Assembly (NCBI GenBank): GCA_015179025.1
Contig: WHUX01000137.1
Location: 62,001 to 126,000 of the forward strand
DNA length: 64,000 bases
Source of the DNA: Terfezia claveryi
Taxonomy: Eukaryota > Ascomycota > Pezizomycetes > Pezizales > Pezizaceae
Direction: 5' to 3'
The notes beneath the pieces were generated by a model. That model searched no databases. It saw only the letters and a program-made list of their open reading frames with translations, and was not told the origin of the DNA. The translations under genes and the position numbers were made by a program. This document shows, piece after piece, positions 52,499 through 62,892 of this stretch (position 1 is its first letter; each line of letters starts with the position of its first letter).

Positions 52499-54076
52499 TG
52501 GAGGGTTACCGCGGGTTGGGTACGGCGGATGGTTACGTTTCTGGAGAACAGGGCTTAAATGACTAGAATTACCAGTACCGCAAAAAGACGTTAGGAGTGT
52601 CATGGTTAATATGGTTACGTTGGAACTTTCTCATCTAGTGCCACAGAACAGATATTAGGGACAGAAGGCACAAGTTCCTTAGAGATGGTGTCATGGATTA
52701 TATTCGATGTATTTTAATTTAGCTCAATTGGCTTTTCTGAATTACCAACGTACTCCCGGTTCCTGAGAATGGTGGTGCCAAAGGAAAAATATTCCTTTCA
52801 ACATCAATTTTGCCGTCCTTTTACAATGACCCCTTCACTATTCTTGCGCAAGGTAAAGGAACCAGAGTGCCCCTTCCATTGCCTGTGGAATTACCTCGAC
52901 TAGCAAGCAAGCTGGATTGCACGTGGCGATATTTCATACTAGTGTAATATGAGATATGGGGGTTGAAGGTGTGCATTGGTGATTGAGTCGTCTCGTATGG
53001 CCCCATACATGGTCGAACAGATATACTACCACCCGTTAGGAGAATAAAAAGATAAAGATTTCGTTCGACTAAGGATCCAACATTTCTCTGGAAAGTTAAA
53101 GAAAAATAGCCCCAAAACGTAAAACGTTTGTAGCTGAATACTGCGTAGGGATTTATTTTATATTTATTTCCTAAGCTTATTTTTGATGGAATAAGCGAGG
53201 GAGACGACCAATAGGAAAAGACTCGAAAACGTAAGAATTTTGTACCTTACGATATTTTTTTCTTCCATTAGTACGTGTAGAGAACATCATGTTTACAAAA
53301 AAAATCTAACCTCTTCCCTCCTTTCTTCGTTCAAAAATATAGAGGATTGATCAAGTGCCCAATTGGACGGTTGATATATTTCACTTTGATTTCCCTCTTT
53401 TTTGCTTCGGCTGGGGGGGAAGGGGGGGGGAAATGAGGCGGTTTACGCGGAATGTCTTAGAAAGTTGTTTTATGACTTGTTTTATGACTCTAACAAGGTA
53501 GGAGGCTGCAGGTATAGAGCCTAAAAGAAAATCTGAAAATCTGAAAAGATCCCGCAAGACCACGATGTTTGAGTTTGACGAGAGGTTGGTTAGTGGGTCT
53601 GAAACATGATGAATGACCCAAAAGCGTCATCCGGGGGAAGGTAGAGTCACGAAGATAGACTCGTGCCTGAGGGCGTGTCGGTGCGAATTTCATAGGAAGT
53701 GCGTCAATCACGGGATAATGTCCATCACCGGAGTCTGAATCCATTCCTTCCTTGTGACATTTCGAACGAGATCCAGTCATATGAAAGCACGGGTTCGACA
53801 GGACTGAGGGTAAAGAAATGAAAAACCTCAGAGAGGGCTCTGTTAGGTAGAGGCTTTTGAAGGCATTTGGGTCATAGGTATCCATCACAAAGGGAGGTCT
53901 TCGTGTGGACAAAGTGGTGACCCCAGCAGAACGTGATACGCCTGGCCACCTATGGCCATATGACCCTAATGTATAAGACGCCTCTCACTTCCCCACTCTC
54001 CCCGTTCAGATCCTTATCTTCTTACCTTCCACTGCTTTATAGTAGTTTCGAATTAATCACACTCCCGCGACACACA
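52499..54076. other. Mostly no gene; one weak reverse frame
   Basis: A reverse frame at 53490-53912 (DTYDPNAFKSLYLTEPSLRF) is open for 140 codons but begins at TTG, has no family features and ends in low-complexity sequence. It could be part of a divergently transcribed gene facing 54077. The rest is AT-rich or holds homopolymers (G run near 53414-53431). Confidence 0.35.
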
Positions 54077-54625
54077 ATGGAATACAATCTAGACCTGCAT
54101 CAGTACAGCGACCTGATGGAGCGCTCCGTCGGCACGCTGTACGCGCTGCTTATTGAAAAGGAGTTTGTGTTTCCGGATTTCAGGGCAGCCCGTGTCAAAT
54201 ACATGACTCCGGTGCATGACCCTACCGACATAGTTGTAGCAAGAATTTTCCAGATCTGTGCCCAGGCGGCGATGTTTCAGTATTGCGATAGTATAGGTAT
54301 GGAATTTGCTGTAGGTAATGCCGTAGAGACTCCATTTACACTGCCGCAGTTCTTCATGGACCGTTCCCTTTGGGCACACAGCTGCCCGGTGACAATTGTA
54401 GAACTCTCGGAAGAGCTTGCGCAATCCAAGAAGCTGTTTAGTGATATTAACTTTAGGACAAGTCTGTCTCACGACGCGTTAGCCGAGTTAACCGTATACA
54501 TTATTTGTCTACAGTCGGTCATGTTTGACTTTTATGCCACACGGGGTCTCATAGTGGGAAGTGATGCGGCTGCGTTCCTGATGGGCGAAGAGATGCCAGG
54601 GGTCTTACGCGCAAGAAGGGGGTAG
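54077..54625 (+). CDS. Hypothetical helical protein, 182 aa, with a membrane anchor left out of frame
   Basis: ATG 54077 sits in good context (CACACAATGG) after a pyrimidine-rich stretch and TTTATAGTAG about 40 bp upstream, like a fungal promoter. In-frame codons continue upstream to 53933, but the leader layout favours 54077. The protein is lesion-free, mainly helical (MEYNLDLHQYSDLMERSVGT, LTVYIICLQSVMFDFYATRG), and has no signal peptide or known domain. It stops at TAG 54623 right after a run of five G. In the +1 frame from that run, the DNA encodes about 28 more residues including LAPAILGVGIIALLVFVLF and ending LLIRAI at TAA 54705. A one-base change in the G run could therefore have removed a C-terminal tail anchor. 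Confidence 0.6.
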   Translation: MEYNLDLHQYSDLMERSVGTLYALLIEKEFVFPDFRAARVKYMTPVHDPTDIVVARIFQICAQAAMFQYCDSIGMEFAVGNAVETPFTLPQFFMDRSLWAHSCPVTIVELSEELAQSKKLFSDINFRTSLSHDALAELTVYIICLQSVMFDFYATRGLIVGSDAAAFLMGEEMPGVLRARRG

Positions 54626-54710
54626 GTTAGCGCCAGCCATCCTAGGGGTAGGAATCATTGCTTTGCTAGTTTTTGTATTATTTTCTCTGCTCATTCGTGC
54701 TATTTAAAAG

Positions 54711-54790
54711 TCCTTTTTTTCTTTTTTTCAAAACTCATCACTCCTCTTCGGTCGCTCCCAGGAAGGGGACCATGAGGAGCCACCCGCGGG
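54711..54790 (-). mobile_element. LINE tail fragment
   Basis: A T-rich start, CAAAACTCATCACTCCTCTTC, and a variant second stem (GGTCCC/GGGAGC on the reverse strand) followed by CATGAGGAGCCACCCG identify another 5'-truncated LINE end, just downstream of the 54-kb gene. No target duplication was found. Confidence 0.65.
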
Positions 54791-55128
54791 TATGAGAAAA
54801 ATGAGGTTTACGGTATCTTGATATTTTCGATGATGTGGATGTCGGGTGGGCTGATTACCTATGGGAATAGGTTGAGCAGCGTAAGTCGTAAGTCCAGCAA
54901 AGGAATATATGAATATAGATATCAATATGTGAAGCCATGACAACAGTGTGGAGATAGGAGGGCTTTGTGTTAACTGTGAACCCATATCGATGTAATCTAT
55001 CTAGTAGGAAATGAAGATGCACATGTACAGGACATATATGTGGAGCACGCCATATATGTTAAACATGCCATATGTATGGTGCACCCCATATATCCTGAAC
55101 GAGGTTTGTCTTGTGGTATAGCAAGTAC
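54791..55128. other. No gene seen
   Basis: This stretch holds repeated CATATATG-type words (GGACATATATGTGGAGC, CGCCATATATGTT) at 55025-55095 and no supported open frame. Confidence 0.4.
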
Positions 55129-55695
55129 CTAGTTATGGGTGGAATGGCGTGTGACATGCACGACCACTAACATTACCCTGAACAGACACATGACCTGGAA
55201 CAAGAAGAGACAGGCGAGCCGAAAAGTGGTAGGAACGATATGGGGAGGGCACATAGCTTTATCCTGTATTGCCGGAGAATAGATTGGGCTCTTGGGTGCA
55301 GGCGGGCGATCCAGAACGGTGGTTGCGGAAGAGGAAGGATACATATAACCTAGGAAGACAAAGTATGTGGATAATGTGTACAATTGATCCAAATCAGGAT
55401 GTGTAAAATTTGGCGGAAGCTGAGTAGTAGTTCCGAGTGGGATAATAGCGTTCAGTATGCCATGGAGAGTTAGCAACTGATATCCATCAGGATGGGGTTT
55501 AGGGATAATCTTGCAGAAGAGCCTAGGTGCATTGGTTGCATGTCGGTTAATTCTAGGAATGTAAAGTAATACTAGATCACCAACATCAAATTGCGCAATA
55601 CCTTGGGATTTGCTAACCGGAGCCCAAATCGTAGGAATTCGCCGGCTGACGCAAGAGCATAGGAGAGCCGGGAAGCTGGCGTCGTCACTGGTCAT
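55129..55695 (-). pseudogene. Integrase-type transposase C-terminal domain, fragment 1
   Basis: The reverse frame of 188 codons has FDVGDLVLLYIPRINRHATN, RLFCKIIPKPHPDGYQLLTL and HGILNAIIPLG. This resembles the domain after the DDE integrase core in Ginger/KRBA2-like integrases (GD-V-I-P...Y-L-T-HGIL pattern). It is recognised by pattern only. No zinc-binding or DDE part precedes it, so it is a fragment. A second diverged copy lies at 56530-56848 on the other strand. Confidence 0.45.
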
Positions 55696-55814
55696 CTACA
55701 TGAAAGAGAAGATCAACCTTGACCAGGTGCTCTGTATGGGAAGGAGATTCTTCCGCACCACAGCATATGATTGGAGGAGATGAGAGAGATGAGATCCCCC
55801 TACCAGCACTTATC

Positions 55815-56245
55815 TTGAGTTCTCGGTTTTCCACCTGCGAGAATTTGAGGATTGAGTGGTTTTTAATTTCCCACCAGCGCTTATATTAGTTTCCCACCTG
55901 CCATTGTTGAGGATTGTTTTTCTACTGGCGCGTACATCTGGGGTTTCGGGTTTCCCACCAGCGAGGATATTTTGTCTTTTCCCACCTGCGAGTCTCTTCT
56001 TATTTTTCCACCTGCGAGAGGGTTTTCTAACGGGGGCTCCAGTCAAGGCCCTCGGCTCATCCAGCACTGCCGGTTAATGACAGCATGGGAGTATCCAAAT
56101 TCATGAGTCTCCTATCGTTTTGTGTACTTATTCCGTCGACTTGGCAGATTAACTTGCCCTGTCCTGGATCCACTCGGGTTTCCGGGTGGCTCCTCATGGC
56201 CCCCGGACGGGGCCGCAAAGGAGTAAGTATTTGAAAAAAAACAAA
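55815..56245 (+). mobile_element. Truncated LINE 3' UTR copy with repeated CCCACCTGCGAG units
   Basis: The last ~220 bp match 13.37-13.6 kb (GGTTAATGACAGCATGGGAG, GACTTGGCAGATTAACTTGC, both stems, A tail). Upstream are about eight degenerate repeats based on TTTCCCACCTGCGAG. The second stem reads GGCCCC/GGGGCC with a changed loop. Confidence 0.75.
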
Positions 56246-56279
56246 AAAAATGGGATTTGCTGTATTTTATACTCATTAT

Positions 56280-56525
56280 GTAGCAAGCATGCAGTATATG
56301 GCAAACTGCCTTAAGTGGCGAGCGTAAGTCAAGCATGCCATATGCATGTACGGCGAGCTCACCATATGTCGCAAACATCTTGTGTGGTAAGTATAGGTAC
56401 AGCCTAGCCTGATTGCACTACCCCTCTAAATTATCAAAATATCATAAAGAACCATTGTTCTCATACTCGCGGCTGGCCCGGCCATTCCGTATTCTCCCGC
56501 GGGGCCCGGGACTCTCGCGAGTTTA
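56280..56525 (+). repeat. Dispersed repeat related to 19.35-19.64 kb
   Basis: It shares GGTAAGTATAGG-like and CATACTCGCGGCTGGCCCGG-like segments and the end TCTCGCGAG with 19.35-19.64 kb. No open frame. Confidence 0.45.
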
Positions 56526-56529
56526 ATAT

Positions 56530-56848
56530 TCTCGCCGGAACATATGCACAATGTGATGATGGTGACTTAGTGTCACTTTACATTCCCAGAATTGACCAAC
56601 AGGCAACCAATGCAGACAGGATGTTTTGCAGGATCATCCTTATACCTCGCCTTGATCGATATCAACTGCTAACAATCCATGGCATACTGAACCGCTATTA
56701 TGCAACCTATGAACTTCAGCAGCTCCGGCCAAATTTTTCACATCCTGTTTTGGACCAATTCCATACATTATCCGGATATGATGCAAACCGTCCATCATTA
56801 ACGGGGGAGGCTTCCTTAACTACATTGACGCAGCTCGGGTATATGTAA
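56530..56848 (+). pseudogene. Integrase-type transposase C-terminal domain, fragment 2
   Basis: The frame reads YAQCDDGDLVSLYIPRIDQQ, ATNADRMFCRIILIPRLDRY and QLLTIHGILNRYYATYELQQ, homologous to the 55.1-55.7 kb fragment. It ends after SLTTLTQLGYM with a stop. It has no upstream integrase core. Confidence 0.45.
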
Positions 56849-57193
56849 GGGCAAATGTCAAACCCGCCACTATTCCTGTTTGCAATTGAACCGACTCGAT
56901 GTCGTCCTATAAATCTCATTTGTACCAACAAATCCATGCTCGCCAGGATGCAAGGAGGCACGATACGTAATGCCAACCCTACTTCTTCATGTTCAATCTC
57001 ATTTCGTACATTATTCCTACTTTGAATTCCATTGCATACTTTTTTCCACGTTGTATCTAATTCATATCCAAGCTTTACTTACTTCTCCCGCCCCCTCGAG
57101 CCAGGCCTCTCGCGAATACCATTCAGTTCTCCAGACAAAGGAAAGAAAAGCGACTGGAAGTTGGAGGGAGAGCGTATAATTGGAGATGCACGA

Positions 57194-57526
57194 TTACGAA
57201 AGAGCACTTTGTCGGATTTGGAGTCCAAGAGACTGTAGCAGGTCGTTCAGCTGCTGTCTGTTTTCGTAGTTGCGAATCCTATGATGGACTGTCCCGTATA
57301 TAACTCCACTGGCCTTTAAATCGTATCGTTGGGGAATTAAATGGTAGGTTCGCCTGTGGCAGTTGAGGCTGCCTAACCTAGAAAATCCAATTTCGCAACC
57401 CACGAAAAGGCAAACATAGGGTTTAGTGTGCGTCTCAATATGGTTAAGGAACCCATCCCTGCCTCCTTCTATTTCTGTATGAGAACACCTATCGATAGGG
57501 CATGTGAAGTAAAGGCCTGTAGACAT
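57194..57526 (-). CDS. Small C2H2 zinc-finger protein, 110 aa
   Basis: ATG 57526 opens a frame with two C2H2-like fingers: CPIDRCSHTEIEGGRDGFLN ending HIETH, and CLFVGCEIGFSRLGSLNCHR ending TYH. Spacing is C-X4-C...H-X3-H and C-X4-C-X12-H-X4-H. Such fingers usually bind DNA in fungal nuclear proteins. The tail (LNDLLQSLGLQIRQ) is helical. It may be a complete small gene or an exon of a larger one; no introns were found. An overlapping frame on the other strand is weaker in its first half. Confidence 0.55.
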   Translation of the reverse strand: MSTGLYFTCPIDRCSHTEIEGGRDGFLNHIETHTKPYVCLFVGCEIGFSRLGSLNCHRRTYHLIPQRYDLKASGVIYGTVHHRIRNYENRQQLNDLLQSLGLQIRQSALS

Positions 57527-57559
57527 GCTGACACTTGCGAGAAGATAAATTCAATACCG

Positions 57560-57832
57560 TATCATAGGACCTTGGTCAAGGTTGCGATTGCTCTAGCCTG
57601 TGCGAGAGCGCCGAGACTGATTATAAGTAGTTTACTTGCGCTGGCCTGCACTTTCGCTCTATGGGTGATATTGGTAGCGGTAGCTAAGCTGCTGTTGGTT
57701 ATAAATGTATCTAGAGGCTCGAATTCTGGAAGTCCAGAACAATGTGAGGCCAGGTTTGTAGATATATATTATAATCACATTCAGGCCAACAGGGTAAGTC
57801 TTATGGCCCAGGCATTATTATTTTTTTTATAA
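57560..57832 (+). other. Open frame with one strong hydrophobic segment
   Basis: The forward frame contains RLIISSLLALACTFALWVIL then VAVAKLLLVINV, a plausible transmembrane helix, followed by a short polar tail, and ends at a LINE tail. The part before 57527 overlaps the zinc-finger ORF antisense. It could be the last exon of a membrane protein gene or a chance frame. Confidence 0.3.
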
Positions 57833-58100
57833 AAAAAAACACCCTAATACTCATATGCGGTTCGCTGTGCGGCTTTAGCCACTTATTTGGCCCAGATGCG
57901 TTGGAACATGGCCCTCCTGTCTGCCTTCTTGTTGCCCTCGATACCTATGTGGCCCATGACCCAGGCAATTTTAACGTCCTTCGTGTCTACGAAACGGGTG
58001 AGGATTACTTTAATATCTGAGGGATCCCGCGATCATGCCACCGCTAGAGTTGCCTAACCTAATGAAGACCAGGAGCAGGTTGGCTGCCTTATCCGTTAGA
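57815..58100 (-). mobile_element. Truncated LINE with RNase H end
   Basis: After a T-rich tail (57815-57840 region) the reverse strand encodes KIAWVMGHIGIEGNKKADRR, the RNase HI C-terminal motif of Tad1-type LINEs, with DPSDIKVILTRFVDTKD upstream. The family differs from the 12-kb and 20-kb LINEs. It is 5'-truncated near 58100. Confidence 0.7.
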
Positions 58101-58117
58101 ACTTGATATGTTCGCCA

Positions 58118-60770
58118 AAGGCACGAGACTACCATACATCACCGGGATATGCATCAGCCCCCACACGAACCCTGTCGGTTCATTCTTGGCGGCATAGCGG
58201 ACTGCAAAATGAACGGAACCATTGCCAGCAAAATATATATGCCTCGTAAAGATATAGAGATTCATTGACATGTAGTTGGAATGCGAAATGGACAGGTTTG
58301 GATGGGTTAATAGATCGATTTTTGGGTGGCATCTAAAATTCCAAGATAAAATAGAGACAAGCAACTAACCTATGGTACTGACCAAGTCTTGGGAATATAT
58401 ATGAATTGGGGTTAGAATGGCATAATCTAGAGTATATAGATGCAGTTTAAGTTGCTTAAAGTAATAAAGCAATTAGTCTAACTTTAGAAGGTGAGCAGAG
58501 GTTTATACACTTTTCTAAGATCTGTTTATATAAAAATCTGAAGTAGCCTAGGCTGTACTCAGCTAGACTAATTATGCCTTGTCTATATGAGCCTAAGTCT
58601 GTCTCAGTCCACTTAAGTTTGTCTAACCTGCTGGAGTCTGCTAAACTAAATCTGAAGTTGTTTAAACTTATCTATATAAATTATATAGATGCTTAGTATT
58701 CTTGATCTTCTCTAATAAATTCTAGACTAGTCTAGATACAGTATAGCAAAATTGAATTTTAATAAGCTAATATATATTTGCTTAAAACTACTTGAGATAT
58801 TCCAAACTAGTATAAATTTTTATAAATTACTATTAGGTTACTTCAAGTTAGTTGAGCTTAATAAAGTATACCAATATATATTAGAACTACTCTAATTTTA
58901 CCAATATTTATTTTTAGCTATCATATAGTAGTAACTTGAAGTTAGCTTTTATAGATCTAGATTACTTTAGTATATATAAGAGACAGTATAGTTGAACCTC
59001 TGACTTTGTATCTAGTATAAGTGTATATCCTCTAATAATACTTAGTACACTCCTAACAAGTTTTTTATTAGTAAAAATAATATACTAAGAGACTAAAAAC
59101 TGCATAACTATAATATTGTATACATACTTGTTGTCGCCTTCCTAAAATTCAGATTAGTGTATATAGGCACTCTAAGATTGCATAGCAGAGTATAAGTTCA
59201 GCCAAAATGTCAGATATTCTACCCTAGTCAATAGCTTTAGTATTATAACTTAAAGAGCAAAAGTCCACATCTTGTCTTTTACTTTCTTTTCTTCCTATAG
59301 GTAGTATATAATGGTATCTATACTATATATACTAACTTCTAATCTACTAAATGTTACAAACTTACAAAATTTCTCCAACCCTTCTAATGACTCTAAACCA
59401 TACCTATTTATTACTCGCACTAAGGTTAGTTATGCACTTGAAGTTCTTTAATTATATATTATTCAGACTACACCTAGTACTAAAGTATTACCAGAAACAT
59501 TAGTCTTAATTGAGTCTATAACTACTCTAACCAACTATATGGCATATCTAAATATGAAATATAAGTAGCAATTATACCTCAAGAAGTGGCTTAGATCTAA
59601 TTAAAGTGAGTGGGAATGTGTCGGAATATTATGTATTTAGTTAGGATATTATGATCATGTATTTAGTTGTGTATTATATATTTAGTTTAATATCAGCTCT
59701 TTTTTTCCATTTTTAGGGTACCATATAAATCTGTCTTACTATATCAAAAGTGCTTTAATGGACGTTATATAGTAAGAGAGGTTTGACTGTACCTCTATAG
59801 TAATTTTAAACTTTAATTAGGATAAGTTATTTAAGTCAGCTTAGTCTAGCTTAACCTAATATATATGCCTGTATCTTTCTTAATATACTAAACATTATCT
59901 TCTTTACTACTTTATATAATTACAAACCCTCAAATGAATTGTTTAAACTCATGTAGATTCAGGTAAGTCTAAGTTAGCCTATTTAAGCCTGAATTAAATA
60001 TGAAGAGGGATATATAGAGTAGTATAGGGCCAAGCTGGTAAAGAGAAGCTTAAGTAAAGGTTCTATAGTTTCATATATAGTTTAAAAGTAGTATCTATTA
60101 TATTATAGAAGTTCAATATTATTCTAGTATACCTAATCTAGCTCATAATTTATCTGATAAGGTCAGAAATATTTAGTATCTATATAATTTATATAAATAA
60201 GTTTAGGTAGCTTTAGATTTAGTTCAATAAACTCAGGCAGGCCAGACAAACTTAGGTGGACTAAGATAGACTTAAGCTCATTCAAGTAAGATATAATTAG
60301 TTTAGCTAAGTTCTATATAGCTTAAGCTACTTTAGATTTTTATATAAATAGATCTTGGAAAAGCTTACAAACTCTTACTCACCTTCCAAAGTTAGACTAA
60401 TTGCTTTATTACATTTAAGTAACTTAAACTATATCTATATAAACTAGATTATACTATTCTAACTCTAATTTATATATATTCTTAAGACTTAGTTAGTATT
60501 ATAAATTAGTTACTTGTCTCTATTTTACCTCAAAATATTAGATACTACCCAAAAATCAATCTATTAACCTATATAAACCTATCTATTTGTATTTCAACCA
60601 CATGTTGATGAATCTTTATATCTTTATGAGGTATATATATTTTGCTAGTAATGCTTTCATTTATTTTGTACTTTGCTATACTACTAAGAATAGACTGATA
60701 GGGGTTTATATAGGAGCTAAAGTATATTCTAGTAATGATGTATTACCTAATGATAGATAGTAACCCTATC
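58118..60770. mobile_element. Decayed element with ~650-bp inverted repeats
   Basis: The left arm (about 58118-58765) and right arm (about 60100-60770) are reverse complements. Examples are AGCAAAATATATATGCCTCG against AGCAAAATATATATACCTCA and CTAAGTTTGTCTAACCTGCT against CTAAGTTTGTCTGGCCTGCC. Differences are mostly C/T and G/A, and the right arm is much more AT-rich. The outer end carries the GATGCATATCCCGGTGATG motif related to 386-446. The ~1.3-kb loop has no intact gene. Confidence 0.65.
58983..59796. repeat. Possible mariner-type miniature element in the loop
   Basis: CAGTATAGTTGAACCTCTGA near 58985 and, inverted, CAGTCAAACCTCTCTTACTA near 59790 resemble the ends of fungal Tc1/mariner-type miniature elements. 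The left end is diverged and a TA duplication is not clear. Confidence 0.3.
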
Positions 60771-62890
60771 CTATAGAGGAGTTATATAACTAGTGTAAAG
60801 TAAGGCAGTGTGCTTCATAACTAACTCTCTATTACCGGGCGGCAATATCAGAGTTCACTACAGCAAACTATAGGTGCATGGAACCTATAGCTTCTGTTTA
60901 AGTATATCTTGCTTTTATATATATTCTGTTGTCACTCTAGTTGTAAAAGGTAGGCCCAACCGGCCTATAACTTGTTATTGGAACATAGACAGAGATAGGC
61001 CCCAACAGGCCCTAAATATAATAGCTCAATACTTTATTATTAGTAGATATCTACTACTTTGTTTCTGTCTCTATCACTGGCTTGAACTGACTTGAACGCT
61101 CCTCTAACAAAGGGAAATTCAGGGGACTATATACTGCCCAGAGTGGGGTAGTGCTGAGGCAGTGTTAGGGCAGTGCTGAGACACTGCGCCATCATCCAAC
61201 CTATTACATGATTTAAAATTAACATGATAGAAACTTCCAGAAACTACTAGGAAATAGAACTACAAGTATCGCGTGACCCTTCCAATGAGTCACGCTTATT
61301 ACTATAATGAAATACATGAGTTACTATACCTTTATTATCATCTGCCGGCTGATGCTGGCAGCCTGATAATATCTTATTCTACTAGGTTAAAAGTTGGTAT
61401 GTAACAGGAGTTACATTTCATTGGGAAATGGAATATGACTTCCTTACAACTAGACTAAACCTTATCCTCTACTACTAAAGCCCAATCAGAACTAGTCTTA
61501 GTATAAACTTTACTAACTAAGTATAGGAAAACCTCCTTAGTATAAACTCATTCTGTAGTCTTATACCAAGACTCTCTAGCATTAGAGTATAGTAAGAGTC
61601 TTAGTTCAATTGAGTTTTTTGTGTACTAAATTTAAGTCTAAGTGTATTTACTATAAACCTTATATACTATACATCTATATAGCTAACAAAACATTCTGTA
61701 TATCTAAATTGCATAATAGGAAATTAAAAGATGAAGGGGATAGTAGTACTCAGGAGAATTATTAGTTAAAGAAAGAGGATGCCACTAAAGATTACTATGA
61801 CTTAGACTAGAAGGTATAAGACTACCAACTAGTAGTATATATTGCTTCATAATAGGTCTATTCCTTTACTTTTTGGCTATTGTAGCCAGGATTAGGATTC
61901 TTTTACTTTCTATATACTACCTAAAATTTGTATATATCTCAAAGTAAGTTAAGATGAGGCAGTTAAAGAAAAAATTACCTGATGGTATATATTATCTAAG
62001 ATATTTAGCTAGAATTAATTATAGTTACTTAAACCAGCCAAAGTCATATTACTATAAGAAATTACTATGAGGTAGTTATTATATTATAATAATGATCTAA
62101 TATAATAGATTCATATTTGATAATATCATTTTAGAGTTAGTCATTTATTTGATTATAGGCTATTTGGATTGGGTTCTAAATACTTATCGAAGTTAATCTA
62201 AGTAGAGTCTAGGTATATTGAAGTATATCAGTAAGAGTTAATAACTAAGACTACTACCAAATAAATTGTATACTTAATGTAAGTCTAGCATAATTTTAAT
62301 ATAGTAGAGATAATAGAAATATAAGAACCAAACTACTTTATCCAAGTATATATAACCTAATTCTACTATATCTATCCTGTTTATAACAAACTTTACATAG
62401 TTAGAATTAAAACAAAGATAGAAACATTTTTAGAGAGTCATATAAGAGCTGTTACTTATAAAGTAACTACTTTAACTATAATATAAATAATGTTAACAGT
62501 TATATCAGTAAAGTAAAATAGTACTTTAATACAGGTAGCAATGATACAAGCAGTAATAATATAGGTAGCAACAATATAGGTAGGAACAATATAGGTAGTA
62601 ATAATATTGGCAATAATGATACAGACAGTGATAATAATAAGTTCTACTTCTATATCCACTTTAATACGGATAGTAATAACAATTAGCCCTATATAAAATT
62701 TTCTACTTAAATAAAATATAGGATGGAACAAGTAAAAGTTACTATAGGTGAAAGATACTATAAAAAAAATAGGAGGACTTTAGGGGTAGTAGAAGGAAAT
62801 ATGGTTACAGAAGCTTATAGTAGTAGATAAGGTATCTAAGCACTAATAGTTAAGGATATTTAAGAGGAAGATAGCCAATTTGAAAATAAT
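60771..62890. other. AT-rich decayed sequence without intact genes
   Basis: The stretch is dominated by TATA, TAGTA and CTAA words, with islands of higher GC at 60830-61200. Short coding-like scraps (LPDGIYYLRYLARINYSYLN at 61979-62040) are broken by many stops. It may be the upstream part of the helicase-like pseudogene at 62.9-63.2 kb. Confidence 0.4.
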
Positions 62891-62892
62891 AT

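Noticed and set aside
62456..62731. 91-codon reverse frame rich in Ile, Thr and Val
   Set aside because: It comes from short AT-rich repeats (GGTAGCAATGATACAAGCAG and similar) in the decayed block and has no family features.
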